IMG/VR virus record: IMGVR_UViG_3300007542_000231
Coordinates: 1-21,412 of that record
Reading direction: 5' to 3' (one strand)
From: a virus
Length of the DNA stretch: 21,412 bases
Position numbers and translations under genes: made by a program. This document shows positions 1 through 6,430 of the stretch, one piece after another. The notes below the pieces were generated by a model that had not been told where the DNA came from, ran no database searches, and saw only the letters and a program-made list of their open reading frames with translations. Numbering within the stretch: the stretch's first letter is position 1; each line of letters starts with the position of its first letter.

Positions 1-372
1 AACAGAAGTGCTGCACAAGGTGGCAATAGTAGGGAAGAAATTAACTTTAATAACAAGCATTATGTTGCTGTGTGTTGGTTGGGTGGTGTCAATCCTACCG
101 ACAAACCATCAGCTAAAGCTATTGAAAGTGTTAAGTGGCTCTACTCACAAGTCGGTGGAGAACTAAGACCTCACTCCTCGTTCAAACAAACTGATTGTCC
201 TGGCGATGCTTGGCGACAACACATTATAGAAGGCTTAGTTACTAACAAAATTAGTAACGATAGTCCACCTGATATGATACATCCTCAAACTTTACAGAAG
301 AAACTTGATACAATTATTGCTAAACTAGAAAATATAGAAACTAAGTTAAAGTTAGGAAATTTAATAAAATGA
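1..372 (+). CDS. N-acetylmuramoyl-L-alanine amidase (endolysin), 5' truncated
   Basis: The frame is open from the first base of the window, so the gene begins upstream and only the last 123 residues are seen. The visible part holds the end of an amidase_2/PGRP-like zinc amidase fold: a histidine in 'RPHSSF' followed by 'KQTDCPGDAW', the usual C-terminal ligand and catalytic block in which the Cys (or Asp) binds zinc. It would cut the bond between N-acetylmuramate and L-alanine in host peptidoglycan at lysis. The last 30 residues form a short Leu/Ile heptad helix (TLQKKLDTIIAKLENIETKL), perhaps a multimerisation or wall-targeting tail. The stop overlaps the next start (ATGA), and the next gene is a holin, which supports the lysis role. 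The first zinc-ligand histidine must lie upstream of the window. Confidence 0.85.
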   Translation, partial: NRSAAQGGNSREEINFNNKHYVAVCWLGGVNPTDKPSAKAIESVKWLYSQVGGELRPHSSFKQTDCPGDAWRQHIIEGLVTNKISNDSPPDMIHPQTLQKKLDTIIAKLENIETKLKLGNLIK

Positions 373-578
373 AAAAAGAATATGTTGATTTATTAGAACG
401 TTGTCTTTGGACTTTTGTTGAAACATTTGCATCAACTCTTGTTATTTCTCCTGCTTTAGGTGTAGATATTAGTACACTTGAAGTAGCTGCATTAGCAGGT
501 GGTGCTGCTGTTTTATCAGTTCTAAAAACATTTGCTAAAAATAAAATACAACCAGTAACTAATAAAGTATCTAGGTAA
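369..578 (+). CDS. Phage holin (r1t/actinophage-like)
   Basis: A 69-residue protein that starts at an ATG overlapping the amidase stop. It has a short charged N-terminus (MKKEYVDLLER), a hydrophobic segment (about residues 13-31), a Gly/Val/Asp turn (GVDISTLEVAALAG), and a second hydrophobic segment (about 38-53) ending in a basic tail (KTFAKNKIQPVTNK). Two membrane segments, a positive C-terminus, this length and the 'GVD.STLE.AALAGGAA' block match the small holins common in phages of Gram-positive bacteria and actinobacteria. It would open the inner membrane at a set time so that the amidase reaches the wall. Identification rests on topology, motif and position next to the amidase. Confidence 0.85.
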   Translation: MKKEYVDLLERCLWTFVETFASTLVISPALGVDISTLEVAALAGGAAVLSVLKTFAKNKIQPVTNKVSR

Positions 579-585
579 TAGTTGA

Positions 586-744
586 ATGAGTAGTAAGAAA
601 GTTTGGAATAAACCTAGACCTAAGTCTTTGGGTAAGTCTAAAAAACTTACGTCTTCTCAAAAGTCTAAAGCTAAAGCAAGAGCTAGAAAAGCAGGTAGGA
701 AATATCCTAACCTTGTTGATAATATGTGGGCTTCAAAACAATGA
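586..744 (+). CDS. Small Lys/Arg-rich protein, unknown function
   Basis: A 52-residue frame from ATG 586 to TGA 744. The protein is very basic (SSKKVWNKPRPKSLGKSKK...) and ends in 'AGRKYPNLVDNMWASKQ'. The C-terminal 'RAR.AGR.YPNLVDNM.A' block resembles a short conserved motif I recall from other phage and bacterial small proteins, but no function is known to me. Its stop overlaps the next start (ATGA at 741-744), so it is very likely translated together with the following gene. It lies just after the lysis pair in a run of three small basic proteins. Confidence 0.7.
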   Translation: MSSKKVWNKPRPKSLGKSKKLTSSQKSKAKARARKAGRKYPNLVDNMWASKQ

Positions 745-995
745 CAGTTAAGTATCGTGGAGAAACATTTAGTGGTTATAACAAACCTAAACGTACGCCT
801 AAAGCTAGTAAATCACACGCTGTGTTAGCTAAGAAAGGCGACAAAGTCAAACTTGTACGCTTTGGTCAGCAAGGTGTGTCAGGCGACGGTAAGAAAAATA
901 CTGCAAGACGTAGGTCGTTTCATGCTAGACATAAGTGTTCACAAAAAACAGACAAGTTCAGTGCAGGTTATTGGGCTTGTAAAGTTAAATGGTAA
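741..995 (+). CDS. Small conserved basic phage protein
   Basis: An 84-residue basic protein. I place the start at ATG 741, which overlaps the upstream stop, rather than at the in-frame GTG 726 inside the upstream gene. The pattern 'YRGE.FSGYNKPKRTP..SKSHAVLAKKGDKVKLVRFGQQGVSG', then 'ARRRSFHARHKC' and 'SAGYWACKVKW', is one I recognise as recurring in marine phages and cyanophages and in some bacterial genomes. It is usually a hypothetical or structural-region protein. The basic charge suggests nucleic-acid or virion association, but this is inference. Confidence 0.75.
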   Translation: MTVKYRGETFSGYNKPKRTPKASKSHAVLAKKGDKVKLVRFGQQGVSGDGKKNTARRRSFHARHKCSQKTDKFSAGYWACKVKW

Positions 996-1004
996 AGGAG
1001 TAAT

Positions 1005-1076
1005 ATGCCTATTGATAAATATGGTAAGAAAAAATCTTATGCGAAAAAACGTAAGAAAAAATATAAGAAGATGTAA
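1005..1076 (+). CDS. Lys-rich micropeptide (23 aa)
   Basis: A 23-residue frame (MPIDKYGKKKSYAKKRKKKY and three more residues). It has one of the best ribosome binding sites on this strand: AAAGGAG at 994-1000, five bases before the ATG. More than half the residues are Lys or Arg. It ends at TAA 1076, directly against the stop of the convergent transglycosylase gene. The strong Shine-Dalgarno and the position after two other basic proteins argue for a real gene. Function is unknown; a DNA-condensing or virion-packaged peptide is one possibility. Confidence 0.6.
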   Translation: MPIDKYGKKKSYAKKRKKKYKKM

Positions 1077-1478
1077 TTAAGCGTCCCAACAGTGCTTACT
1101 ACTATTCCAATGATGCCATCCATCGTTATACACTAACCAACTAGCTACTGCTGTAGATACTTTAGGGTTAGTTCTTTTGCTAGTTATATTTAATTTTGGC
1201 GATAGCCATTTCCACGTATTATCATTGAATTGCCACAGACCAATGTCTTTAGTTTTGTCTTTATTAACACCAACAGCGTCAGGTTTTCCTCTACTTTCAC
1301 AATAGATAACTAACATAGCCTGTTTAATGTCTTCATCTTTAAAGTATGTGCTGACTGTGGGCATCCAGTCAGCTACATACTCTATTTTTTTACTATCTTG
1401 ACGACATTCAACGTAGTCTTGTAGATTATCTATAGTCAACATGTATGGAAGGACACAAAATAATATACTTTCAAGCAT
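1077..1478 (-). CDS. Lytic transglycosylase (SLT-like)
   Basis: A 133-residue protein with the core of a soluble lytic transglycosylase. 'IYCESRGKPDAVGVN' carries the candidate catalytic Glu61 in the usual E-S-R/G context. 'DIGLWQFNDNTW' (about 79-89) is the substrate-groove 'GL(W/M)Q(F/I)N' motif, and 'VASWLVYNDGWHHWNSSKHCW' is the closing helix region. It would cleave the MurNAc-GlcNAc bond with formation of an anhydro end. The hydrophobic N-terminus (SILFCVLPYMLTI) could be a signal or anchor; the internal Met13 is an alternative start. It is on the strand opposite to the amidase and holin, so it probably has a different time of expression or a role in the particle. Confidence 0.8.
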   Translation of the reverse strand: MLESILFCVLPYMLTIDNLQDYVECRQDSKKIEYVADWMPTVSTYFKDEDIKQAMLVIYCESRGKPDAVGVNKDKTKDIGLWQFNDNTWKWLSPKLNITSKRTNPKVSTAVASWLVYNDGWHHWNSSKHCWDA

Positions 1479-1480
1479 GA

Positions 1481-1570
1481 TTACTTACCGAACACATTTT
1501 TTCTTACTTTTTCTTCACGCCTGATACGTTTAATATATCGCCATCGATAATAAAAATGTAAAACTTTCAT
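1481..1570 (-). CDS. Very small basic protein (29 aa)
   Basis: A 29-residue frame that starts at ATG 1570, inside an ATGA overlap with the stop of the nuclease-like gene, and ends two bases before the transglycosylase start. The product (MKVLHFYYRWRYIKRIRREE...) has about a dozen Lys/Arg and an aromatic-rich N-terminal half. The GAAGAAGAA tail codons of the upstream gene sit where its ribosome binding site should be. The exact fit between two genes with a coupled start supports it. Function is not recognised. Confidence 0.5.
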   Translation of the reverse strand: MKVLHFYYRWRYIKRIRREEKVRKNVFGK

Positions 1571-1965
1571 TCTTCTTCGCCTTTTATATCAGTTCTTTTA
1601 AGACCTTTTGCTTGTAAACTATACGCAGCTACAAATTCATCAACATCATTAAGTGCTAAACATACCAGTCCATCATTAGTGCCATCAGGCATAGCTACAA
1701 ATACAAATGGTCTTTCATCATCAGGTAAATTAGTATCATTTTGTTCTTTAGCTTTAAGATACCTATTCCATAATGTCTGTACTTGCTTACCTGCTTTAAC
1801 TTCAACACGCATCCAACCATCCATCCAACCTTCTTCATGTGCTCTGAGGTGCTGTAACTTAGGTTCAGGTATTAACAGCTTACGCATAGCTACGTACTGC
1901 TTCTTACGACCTTTCGCTTTATTATTGCGACCACGCCTAGAAGCAGCACTACGTTTTCTAGCCAT
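1567..1965 (-). CDS. PD-(D/E)xK nuclease-like / putative resolvase
   Basis: A 132-residue protein. The start is ATG 1965, which overlaps the upstream stop (TAATG); an extension seven codons upstream has no support. The basic N-terminus 'ASRRGRNNKAKGRKKQ' and the later 'RVEVKAG' (E55-V-K57) with Asp49 six residues before the Glu recall Holliday-junction resolvase/VRR-like phage nucleases with a D...ExK metal site. 'RPFVFVAMPDGTNDGLVCL' could be a later core strand. It lies next to the annealing protein, so recombination or branched-DNA processing is the natural role. I infer the class from motifs; the usual N-terminal Glu is not clear. The tail is Gly-Glu-Glu-Glu. Confidence 0.6.
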   Translation of the reverse strand: MARKRSAASRRGRNNKAKGRKKQYVAMRKLLIPEPKLQHLRAHEEGWMDGWMRVEVKAGKQVQTLWNRYLKAKEQNDTNLPDDERPFVFVAMPDGTNDGLVCLALNDVDEFVAAYSLQAKGLKRTDIKGEEE

Positions 1966-2819
1966 TAGAACGGAGGAATGTTCCATTCTTTAGGTAAGTC
2001 ATCTGTAATCCACCAAGACTTAGAGAACTTGCCTGTGTGTGCAGAACATTCTGCTTGTGACTTAGCACCACACTTGAAGTCAGGACTTGTTGGTCCTTTC
2101 TTATCCATTCGGTTATCAAATACCTTACCGTTACAGAACGGACATGTTAAGTCTGTTCTAGGAACTGAACTTTCTGACATCTTGTCCATGATTTTATCTG
2201 TTATATCTTCTGTTTCAAATACAGAATTAATAGCTTCATCGACTGTGTCTGCAGGTTTTAACTCGTCTGACATACCACGTTCTAATTGTGCTAGGTATGT
2301 ATCAACTTGTTCTTTACTCCACTGCATTCTATTTACAGGGAACTTACGTACATTAGCATAGTTATTAGCCATCTTTAATGCTGCTTCCCTATGTGGGGCT
2401 GATAAGTCTTTAACCATGCTATCTGCAATAGTATCTACTTCAGCACGTGTCATCATCTGTGGTTTATCTTCCACAGGTTTGACTGACTTAGACATTTCTT
2501 CTCGACTAGGTCTAGCTTTATCTGAACCTTGATACATCCAGTTTGCTAACATACGTCCGATACTAGAGGTTTCACAATTCTCCATCCAAGCATCTGCGTT
2601 AGCAAATCCACCTTGACCTTTAGTTTCCTGTGCTATACCTGTAGCTACAGGGTTAACATCTTCTATGTCTTTGTAACCTAATGTTCTAATAGTTACGCAT
2701 GAACCATCATCAGTTATGTGTACTACTTCTGTATAGATACGTCCATTAGGATTGTCTGCCCAAAATTTCTTTAAGCGTTCTTCTACGGTTTCGTAGTCTT
2801 CTAAGTTAAACTTAGCCAT
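1965..2819 (-). CDS. Erf/ssDNA-annealing-like recombination protein with C-terminal zinc motif
   Basis: A 284-residue protein. The N-terminal half has the layout of actinophage Erf/ssDNA-binding-like proteins: 'FNLEDYETVEERLKKFWADNPNGRI' (4-28), a beta-rich stretch, 'VATGIAQETKGQGGF' (58-72), then 'ENCETSSIGRMLANWMY' (80-96) and a charged 'RPSREEM'. Such proteins bind single-stranded DNA and promote strand annealing. The middle is helical. The C-terminus has C226-P-F-C229 with C250, C258 and H261, likely a zinc ribbon, before 'SKSWWITDDLP'. A Shine-Dalgarno (AAAGGA) lies before ATG 2819, and the start overlaps the upstream gene by eight bases. The family match is from memory of sequence pattern. 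Confidence 0.7.
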   Translation of the reverse strand: MAKFNLEDYETVEERLKKFWADNPNGRIYTEVVHITDDGSCVTIRTLGYKDIEDVNPVATGIAQETKGQGGFANADAWMENCETSSIGRMLANWMYQGSDKARPSREEMSKSVKPVEDKPQMMTRAEVDTIADSMVKDLSAPHREAALKMANNYANVRKFPVNRMQWSKEQVDTYLAQLERGMSDELKPADTVDEAINSVFETEDITDKIMDKMSESSVPRTDLTCPFCNGKVFDNRMDKKGPTSPDFKCGAKSQAECSAHTGKFSKSWWITDDLPKEWNIPPF

Positions 2820-3375
2820 CTATATTCCTTTCTTCACGTGGGTCATATATCACACCTATCTCTCTATCAGCATAGTGCTTAGGACTAGACTTAATATCTG
2901 TGATAGTTAACTGTGGTTCTGACCACTCTATGTCAAAGTATTCTTCAATAATGCTATCAGGATTATCTCCATTGCGTTCTGCAATAGCTTTAAGTGCAGA
3001 CCTACGTAACGTAGAGTTATCTGCTCTAAAGACTGCATCCCAATCTCTTTTCAAATATTCCTTTAACAAACTCATCTCTTTTACTACAAACTTTGGTTTA
3101 CTTGTCCTTCTAAATACTAGCGAATGACCACGTACACCACCGTTATCAGGTAAATCTTTTGCTATCTCTAGTTGAAATAACTTTTTAATTGTGTTAAATG
3201 CAGATGCTATGTGTGTAAGTTTAAGAATTAAATCTTCTTTTTGTTCAAAGTCTAATTCTCCTAAGTACTCAATAATATCATCGGCATACAATTCTTCTAT
3301 TTCTGCACCGTTAGCTGTGTTCTGATATGCAGACTTAACTAAGTGCAAGATGTCATCAATCGGTATTGGTTGCAT
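2812..3375 (-). CDS. Hypothetical protein, probable recombination-module partner
   Basis: A 187-residue soluble protein with a good AAGGAG site nine bases or so before ATG 3375. Residues 1-75 are predicted helical and acidic; a basic centre (GVRGHSLVFRRTSKPKFVVKEM) is followed by 'LLKEYLKRDWDAVFRADNSTLRRSALKAIAERNGDNPDSIIEEYFDI'. The C-terminus is polar. I do not recognise a family. Its stop lies inside the start of the Erf-like gene, so it is coupled to that gene and may assist it. In many phages a small nuclease or annealing cofactor occupies this place, but no catalytic motif is visible here. Confidence 0.7.
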   Translation of the reverse strand: MQPIPIDDILHLVKSAYQNTANGAEIEELYADDIIEYLGELDFEQKEDLILKLTHIASAFNTIKKLFQLEIAKDLPDNGGVRGHSLVFRRTSKPKFVVKEMSLLKEYLKRDWDAVFRADNSTLRRSALKAIAERNGDNPDSIIEEYFDIEWSEPQLTITDIKSSPKHYADREIGVIYDPREERNIDG

Positions 3376-3688
3376 GGCTCTCCTTAGATGTTAATTTTGC
3401 GTATACTTCTACAGACTTGTTAGGTGTAGAACGTCTAACTCTAGTATCTAAAATTAGATTGTTTCTTAATTGCAATTTGTTTTTCCAATAATGCGTAGAT
3501 GTTTGTGCAGTTGCATACACTTTCATAAAAGCATCGCCGTTGTATGTAAATATCCTAAACCATTGGTTTGGGTTCATTGATAACGTTGCAATAACATCAT
3601 CGGTAATTATATTTACATTACGCTTTATACTTGGTTTTGGAACTTCATCAACTGCTACAGGTGTGAAGTCATATATTTCTTCATTCAT
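3356..3688 (-). CDS. Hypothetical protein (110 aa), possible DNA-binding
   Basis: The start is ATG 3688 (MNEEIYDFTPVAV), preceded by AAGGAG; a 22-residue longer version would run into the upstream gene and has no such site. The N-terminal 25 residues look disordered (VDEVPKPSIKRN). The rest holds 'NPNQWFRIFTYNGDAFMKVYATAQTSTHYWKNKLQLRN' and 'DTRVRRSTPNKSVEVYAKLT'. This mixed strand/helix, basic pattern recalls short phage proteins of unknown role. It overlaps the next gene by 20 bases. No function is assigned. Confidence 0.65.
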   Translation of the reverse strand: MNEEIYDFTPVAVDEVPKPSIKRNVNIITDDVIATLSMNPNQWFRIFTYNGDAFMKVYATAQTSTHYWKNKLQLRNNLILDTRVRRSTPNKSVEVYAKLTSKESHATNTD

Positions 3689-3696
3689 ATTTCTCC

Positions 3697-3885
3697 TTAT
3701 CGTTTTTGCATTCCACGCACACGTCCATGTGATAATGGCGTGTGATGAAAACAAAACTTACTTCTGTTGTATTTACTTATTACGACTGTACAATTATCTT
3801 TTGCACAGACCCTACCTTCAGCGTATACTTTATTCTTACGCTGCTTGTAAGGATTTTTATTTCCTTTCATGTATATAGTACTCAT
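3697..3885 (-). CDS. Small zinc-finger-like protein (62 aa)
   Basis: The start is ATG 3885, in a TAATG overlap with the upstream gene. The protein is basic, with C27-x4-C32, then C45 and H47/H48 ('RVCAKDNC...ISKYNRSKFCFHH'), which suits a single zinc site. The 'L/ISxYN....C..H' arrangement is common in short phage and bacterial zinc-finger proteins, so nucleic-acid binding is plausible. The N-terminal 20 residues are rich in Lys, Asn and Tyr. Partner and target are unknown. Confidence 0.65.
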   Translation of the reverse strand: MSTIYMKGNKNPYKQRKNKVYAEGRVCAKDNCTVVISKYNRSKFCFHHTPLSHGRVRGMQKR

Positions 3886-4154
3886 TATTCTTCTTCCTGT
3901 TGAACACCCCACAATTCGTCTATGACGGTTGTAGTAGCATCATCTTTTTGTACTTGTACAAGAAACTTTCCACCTCTAATATTTTTATTAGATAAATCTT
4001 TCCAGGTGTCATAACCTAGCTGTATGTTTCTGTCAAACATCACGTTAAATGTACGCTTTGCTTTTTCATAATCCGTAGCTTCAATGTAAAAATCTACATA
4101 GAATGTTTCTCTAAAACGATATTTACTTAGCTGCGTTTCTTCTGATTTCTTCAT
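3885..4154 (-). CDS. Hypothetical protein (89 aa)
   Basis: An 89-residue protein with 'YRFRETFYVDFYIEATDYEKAKRTFNVMF'. A strand-helix pattern with 'IEATDYEKAK' is seen in several small phage proteins that carry a ferredoxin-like half-fold; compare the 'YIPASSTEEALKK' protein at 7794-8087. A GAGAGGAA site precedes ATG 4154, which lies 32 bases inside the upstream gene. It ends in Gln-Glu-Glu-Glu, and the GGAAGAAGAA codons precede the next start. No function is recognised. Confidence 0.65.
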   Translation of the reverse strand: MKKSEETQLSKYRFRETFYVDFYIEATDYEKAKRTFNVMFDRNIQLGYDTWKDLSNKNIRGGKFLVQVQKDDATTTVIDELWGVQQEEE

Positions 4155-4461
4155 AGTATTCCTCTCTATCAGGGTCTAAACGACCACCTTTATATCTTGC
4201 TTCTACTGCTTCTTGACCACCCATCATAGAAAAATATCTTTCTCTATATTCGTGGATGTCATCATACGATTTAAACTGTTGATTAAAGTAATCAACGAAT
4301 AAACTAATTCGTGTATGAGTGTGCATCAGTGCTGCAATGTAATCGTGTATTTCATTTATGTCATCTAACTGTACGATTAAATCTTGTACTGCCATTTCAG
4401 CAGACCGTTCATCATATATATCATTGACATAAGCCATAGGAGAATGGTGTTTGTATTTCAT
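4123..4461 (-). CDS. Hypothetical protein (112 aa)
   Basis: A 112-residue protein, helical and rich in Tyr, Asp and Glu: 'SAEMAVQDLIVQLDDINEIHDYIAALMHTHTRISLFVDYFNQQFKSYDDIHEYRERYF'. The start ATG 4461 has AAGGACAAAT before it and a well-formed sigma-70-type promoter 20-50 bases upstream, so it is probably the first gene of a transcript that runs down to 1077. No domain is recognised. Confidence 0.65.
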   Translation of the reverse strand: MKYKHHSPMAYVNDIYDERSAEMAVQDLIVQLDDINEIHDYIAALMHTHTRISLFVDYFNQQFKSYDDIHEYRERYFSMMGGQEAVEARYKGGRLDPDREEYYEEIRRNAAK

Positions 4462-4481
4462 ATTTGTCCTTCCATATATAT

Positions 4482-4509
4482 ATTATAATATAGTTCTCAT
4501 TTTATTCAA
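4482..4509 (-). promoter_or_regulatory. Sigma-70-type promoter, minus strand
   Basis: Reading the minus strand, TTGAAT (4509-4504) is followed after 16 bases by TATAAT (4487-4482), a perfect -10 box. Transcription would begin about 4475, just before the Shine-Dalgarno of the gene that starts at 4461. The two boxes lie in the arms of an inverted repeat (4485-4495 with 4509-4519), so a protein or a DNA/RNA structure could control it. Confidence 0.6.
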
Positions 4510-4519
4510 ACTATATTAT
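4485..4519. repeat. AT-rich inverted repeat over the promoter
   Basis: ATAATATAGTT (4485-4495) is an exact inverted copy of AACTATATTAT (4509-4519), around a 13-base loop (ctcattttattca). The loop length and its 'tca' end resemble the hairpins at 9408-9448, 10970-11001 and 12677-12707. It coincides with the promoter boxes of the 4461 gene. Confidence 0.6.
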
Positions 4520-4543
4520 TAATACTGTTGTTTTTTAGTTGTG

Positions 4544-4687
4544 TTATTTAGATGTGGTTTCTATCTGACCACCGTCGTTCAAACTTAATTGTTTGACATC
4601 ACGCATGTAACATAGTACATTAGTACATACCAAGTTAGCGTGACGTGTAGTCAAGTGGTTACCACACCACATACATATATTGCTCAT
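4544..4687 (-). CDS. Zinc-ribbon microprotein (47 aa)
   Basis: A 47-residue frame from ATG 4687, in an ATGA overlap with the metallophosphoesterase stop, to TAA 4544. Cysteines C5-M-W-C8 and C21-x4-C26 (MSNICMWCGNHLTT...CTNVLC) fit a small zinc ribbon, with an adjacent His11. The polar tail (QIETTSK) is probably flexible. Overlap with the upstream gene and the paired Cys motifs support a real gene. A regulator or protein adaptor role is possible but unproven. Confidence 0.65.
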   Translation of the reverse strand: MSNICMWCGNHLTTRHANLVCTNVLCYMRDVKQLSLNDGGQIETTSK

Positions 4688-5739
4688 ACTTCTAGTTTAA
4701 CTAGATATTCTGCCGTAACGCCACTATTTTCTTTGCAAAATAGTAGATACTGACATGGTCGTCCCATTGAAGCTAATTGCTCTTGGGCGTATGTATTATA
4801 GCTTTCAGTACTTCCATTAACCCATAGTCGTACATCATTTATGTATTGCGTGTTTGGTGTATGGTAATGTCCTGCAACTGCGTAATCAAAATCTTTCATC
4901 ATACCTGCAGATGCTAGTGCTTTCCATCCTAAAATTTTCTTACCAAATCCGTACCATGGAAACCCTCCATGTCCTCTGACTTGGTCGCCGTGAAATAAAA
5001 AGAACTTACATTTCTTACCTAAGTCTGCGACTTTGTACCAATTCCTTTCTCCGTCTAGGTTCGGTAAATGAAATGATATTCTTTTTTCTTTAGCGTATAA
5101 CTGTTCTAGTATCTTACCTAACATCATGTCAGCATTGCTTTCAGGATGATAGTTTCTTCTTGATGTACCACCTAAAGAACCATGATTTCCTATAACCCAA
5201 TGCACTTCTACTTCTTTGAAGTCGTGTAAGAGTTTGTTAAAGAAACCACTTAAAATACGTGGTCCATCTACAGTTACTTGCTTGTATAGCGAAGCATCTA
5301 TTAGATGTTCTTGTCCAGGAAAGATTAATTCTCCCTCAACAATGTCGCCTAGTCCTAATACAACTACTTTGTTTACAGGATGTGACTTACGTTGTACGGC
5401 TGCAAGTTCGCATATCTTGTCTGCGTATTTAAGCACACGTTGTTCTGCTACATCTGTGTTGTAATCAGGTGTAACTTTTGCTAACTGTATATCAGATAAC
5501 AAAGCTACTGCTATTTCTTCTTTGCCTTTCGCACGTGTATGTGTAGGTGGAGGTATCACAGGTATGTCCAATGATTGTATTCCACTTTTACATGCTTGAA
5601 ATACAGCGTCAATTAAATCAGCTTTCTTATTCTTAGCCTTTTCTAACTGTTTAAGTAACTGTAAGTTAGTCTGTTTTAACTCGTGTATTTGTGTGCTTTC
5701 AGCTTGGGCAATAAGTTCTTCGATAGATTTAGCTGACAT
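4684..5739 (-). CDS. Metallophosphoesterase (calcineurin-like), with N-terminal coiled coil
   Basis: A 351-residue protein. Residues 8-40 form a Leu/Lys coiled coil. The catalytic domain has the ordered metal motifs: D83-I-Q85 (where most relatives have DxH), G131-D132 in 'LGLGDIVEGE', G184-N185-H186 in 'VIGNHGS', H250-G-D in 'FLFHGDQ', and G290-H-Y-H293 in 'AGHYHTP'. It would use two metal ions to hydrolyse phosphate esters, probably DNA ends or nucleotides; similar phage proteins are annotated as DNA repair exonucleases or phosphoesterases. The Gln in the first motif, with 'FPGQEHLID', marks a phage subgroup I recall. It is coupled to an HTH protein upstream and a zinc-ribbon protein downstream. 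Confidence 0.85.
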   Translation of the reverse strand: MSAKSIEELIAQAESTQIHELKQTNLQLLKQLEKAKNKKADLIDAVFQACKSGIQSLDIPVIPPPTHTRAKGKEEIAVALLSDIQLAKVTPDYNTDVAEQRVLKYADKICELAAVQRKSHPVNKVVVLGLGDIVEGELIFPGQEHLIDASLYKQVTVDGPRILSGFFNKLLHDFKEVEVHWVIGNHGSLGGTSRRNYHPESNADMMLGKILEQLYAKEKRISFHLPNLDGERNWYKVADLGKKCKFFLFHGDQVRGHGGFPWYGFGKKILGWKALASAGMMKDFDYAVAGHYHTPNTQYINDVRLWVNGSTESYNTYAQEQLASMGRPCQYLLFCKENSGVTAEYLVKLEV

Positions 5740-5971
5740 ACGTATCGCCTTGTAAGTAGCGACGTATAGCAGAATAACTTATCTTTATTTCCCATTCGTC
5801 TTTGAGTATTGATACTATTTTGGAAACATTCATACTCTCTGTGTTCCCATTTTCAGCCCTGTTCTTCAATACCGTCAAGAACTCTTGTGCGTCGGCAGGT
5901 AATTTGTTCCACCAACGTGGTATATCTGAACCTTGTTCTACTGCTTTAAGCAGTTCTTCTAATCTGTTCAT
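5729..5971 (-). CDS. Small HTH-like DNA-binding protein
   Basis: An 80-residue protein. The second half 'MNVSKIVSILKDEWEIKISYSAIRRYLQGDTY' has the spacing of a helix-turn-helix: a short helix, a turn, and 'SYSAIRRYL' as recognition helix. The first half (NRLEELLKAVEQGSDIPRWWNKLPADAQEFLTVLKNRAE) is helical. The ATG at 5971 lies on the edge of a 9-bp inverted repeat (5971-5994), a natural operator for self-control. Its 3' end overlaps the metallophosphoesterase start by 11 bases. It may be a terminase-small-like or regulatory HTH protein; I favour a regulator because it is far from TerL. Confidence 0.6.
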   Translation of the reverse strand: MNRLEELLKAVEQGSDIPRWWNKLPADAQEFLTVLKNRAENGNTESMNVSKIVSILKDEWEIKISYSAIRRYLQGDTYVS

Positions 5972-5994
5972 AAGATAATCTTACCATTATCTTA
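5971..5994. promoter_or_regulatory. Perfect 9-bp inverted repeat at the start of the HTH gene
   Basis: TAAGATAAT (5971-5979) and ATTATCTTA (5986-5994) are exact inverted copies around six bases. On the minus strand the loop is GGTAAG, the only Shine-Dalgarno-like bases before the HTH start codon, and the inner arm ends on the A of the ATG. It could be a protein operator or an RNA hairpin that controls access to the ribosome binding site. The upstream 40-bp gap is otherwise only A/T runs. Confidence 0.6.
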
Positions 5995-6011
5995 TACTTT
6001 TTTATATTTTT

Positions 6012-6317
6012 CTAAAATATTTTTAATTCTTCGTCAGGTTTTGCTACAAGTTTATACTTGAATACTTCTTCGCCATTGTCTAGCGTATGTGTTTGTGTAT
6101 CAATAACCCAACCTATCTTACGTAAGTCAAATATAATTCCACCAAATCTAGTAGCGTGTAAATCATATACAAACTCTAGTGTAGATACAGGTACTCCGTC
6201 TTCACGTGATATATCAAATGCTAATTCCATAAGTTCACGTTTAGAATTACCTGCAATAGTTTGATTTCTAAATGTTTTAACATATTTCGGTGGCTTAGTA
6301 TCTTGGTATCTTATCAT
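6012..6317 (-). CDS. Winged-helix-like protein (101 aa)
   Basis: A 101-residue protein that starts at ATG 6317 in a TAATG overlap, with GGAGGAATA as ribosome site. 'SKRELMELAFDISREDGVPVSTLEFVYDLHATRFGGIIFDLRKIGWVIDTQTH' reads as a winged helix: two helices, then 'RFGGIIFDLRKIGWVI', which resembles the 'R..ARI.DLR..G..I' helix-wing block found in many phage and bacterial wHTH domains. 'LDNGEEVFKYKLV' would be the wing strands. A DNA-binding or replication-accessory role is likely; the target is unknown. Confidence 0.6.
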   Translation of the reverse strand: MIRYQDTKPPKYVKTFRNQTIAGNSKRELMELAFDISREDGVPVSTLEFVYDLHATRFGGIIFDLRKIGWVIDTQTHTLDNGEEVFKYKLVAKPDEELKIF

Positions 6318-6430
6318 TATTCCTCCTCCAAATAATTTTCTATTTTAAATATTGCACCTAAAGCACATCCACAATCTCCACACCACAGGTTACCTGCGTC
6401 GTGTCGTGTATTTGTGTGTTTGCAAATCAT
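6317..6430 (-). CDS. Zinc-ribbon microprotein (37 aa)
   Basis: A 37-residue frame from ATG 6430 (ATGA overlap with the upstream stop) to TAA 6317 (TAATG overlap with the next start). Possible ligands are C3, H5, H10 and the 'WCGDCGC' cluster C17/C20/C22. It ends 'YLEEE', whose GAGGAGGAA codons are the ribosome binding site of the winged-helix gene. Both edges are coupled, which is strong support for translation. Function unknown. Confidence 0.65.
   Translation of the reverse strand: MICKHTNTRHDAGNLWCGDCGCALGAIFKIENYLEEE

Noticed and set aside
853-1080. Plus-strand frame overlapping the 741-995 and 1005-1076 genes
   Set aside because: Shadow of the conserved basic protein in another frame, with no site of its own.
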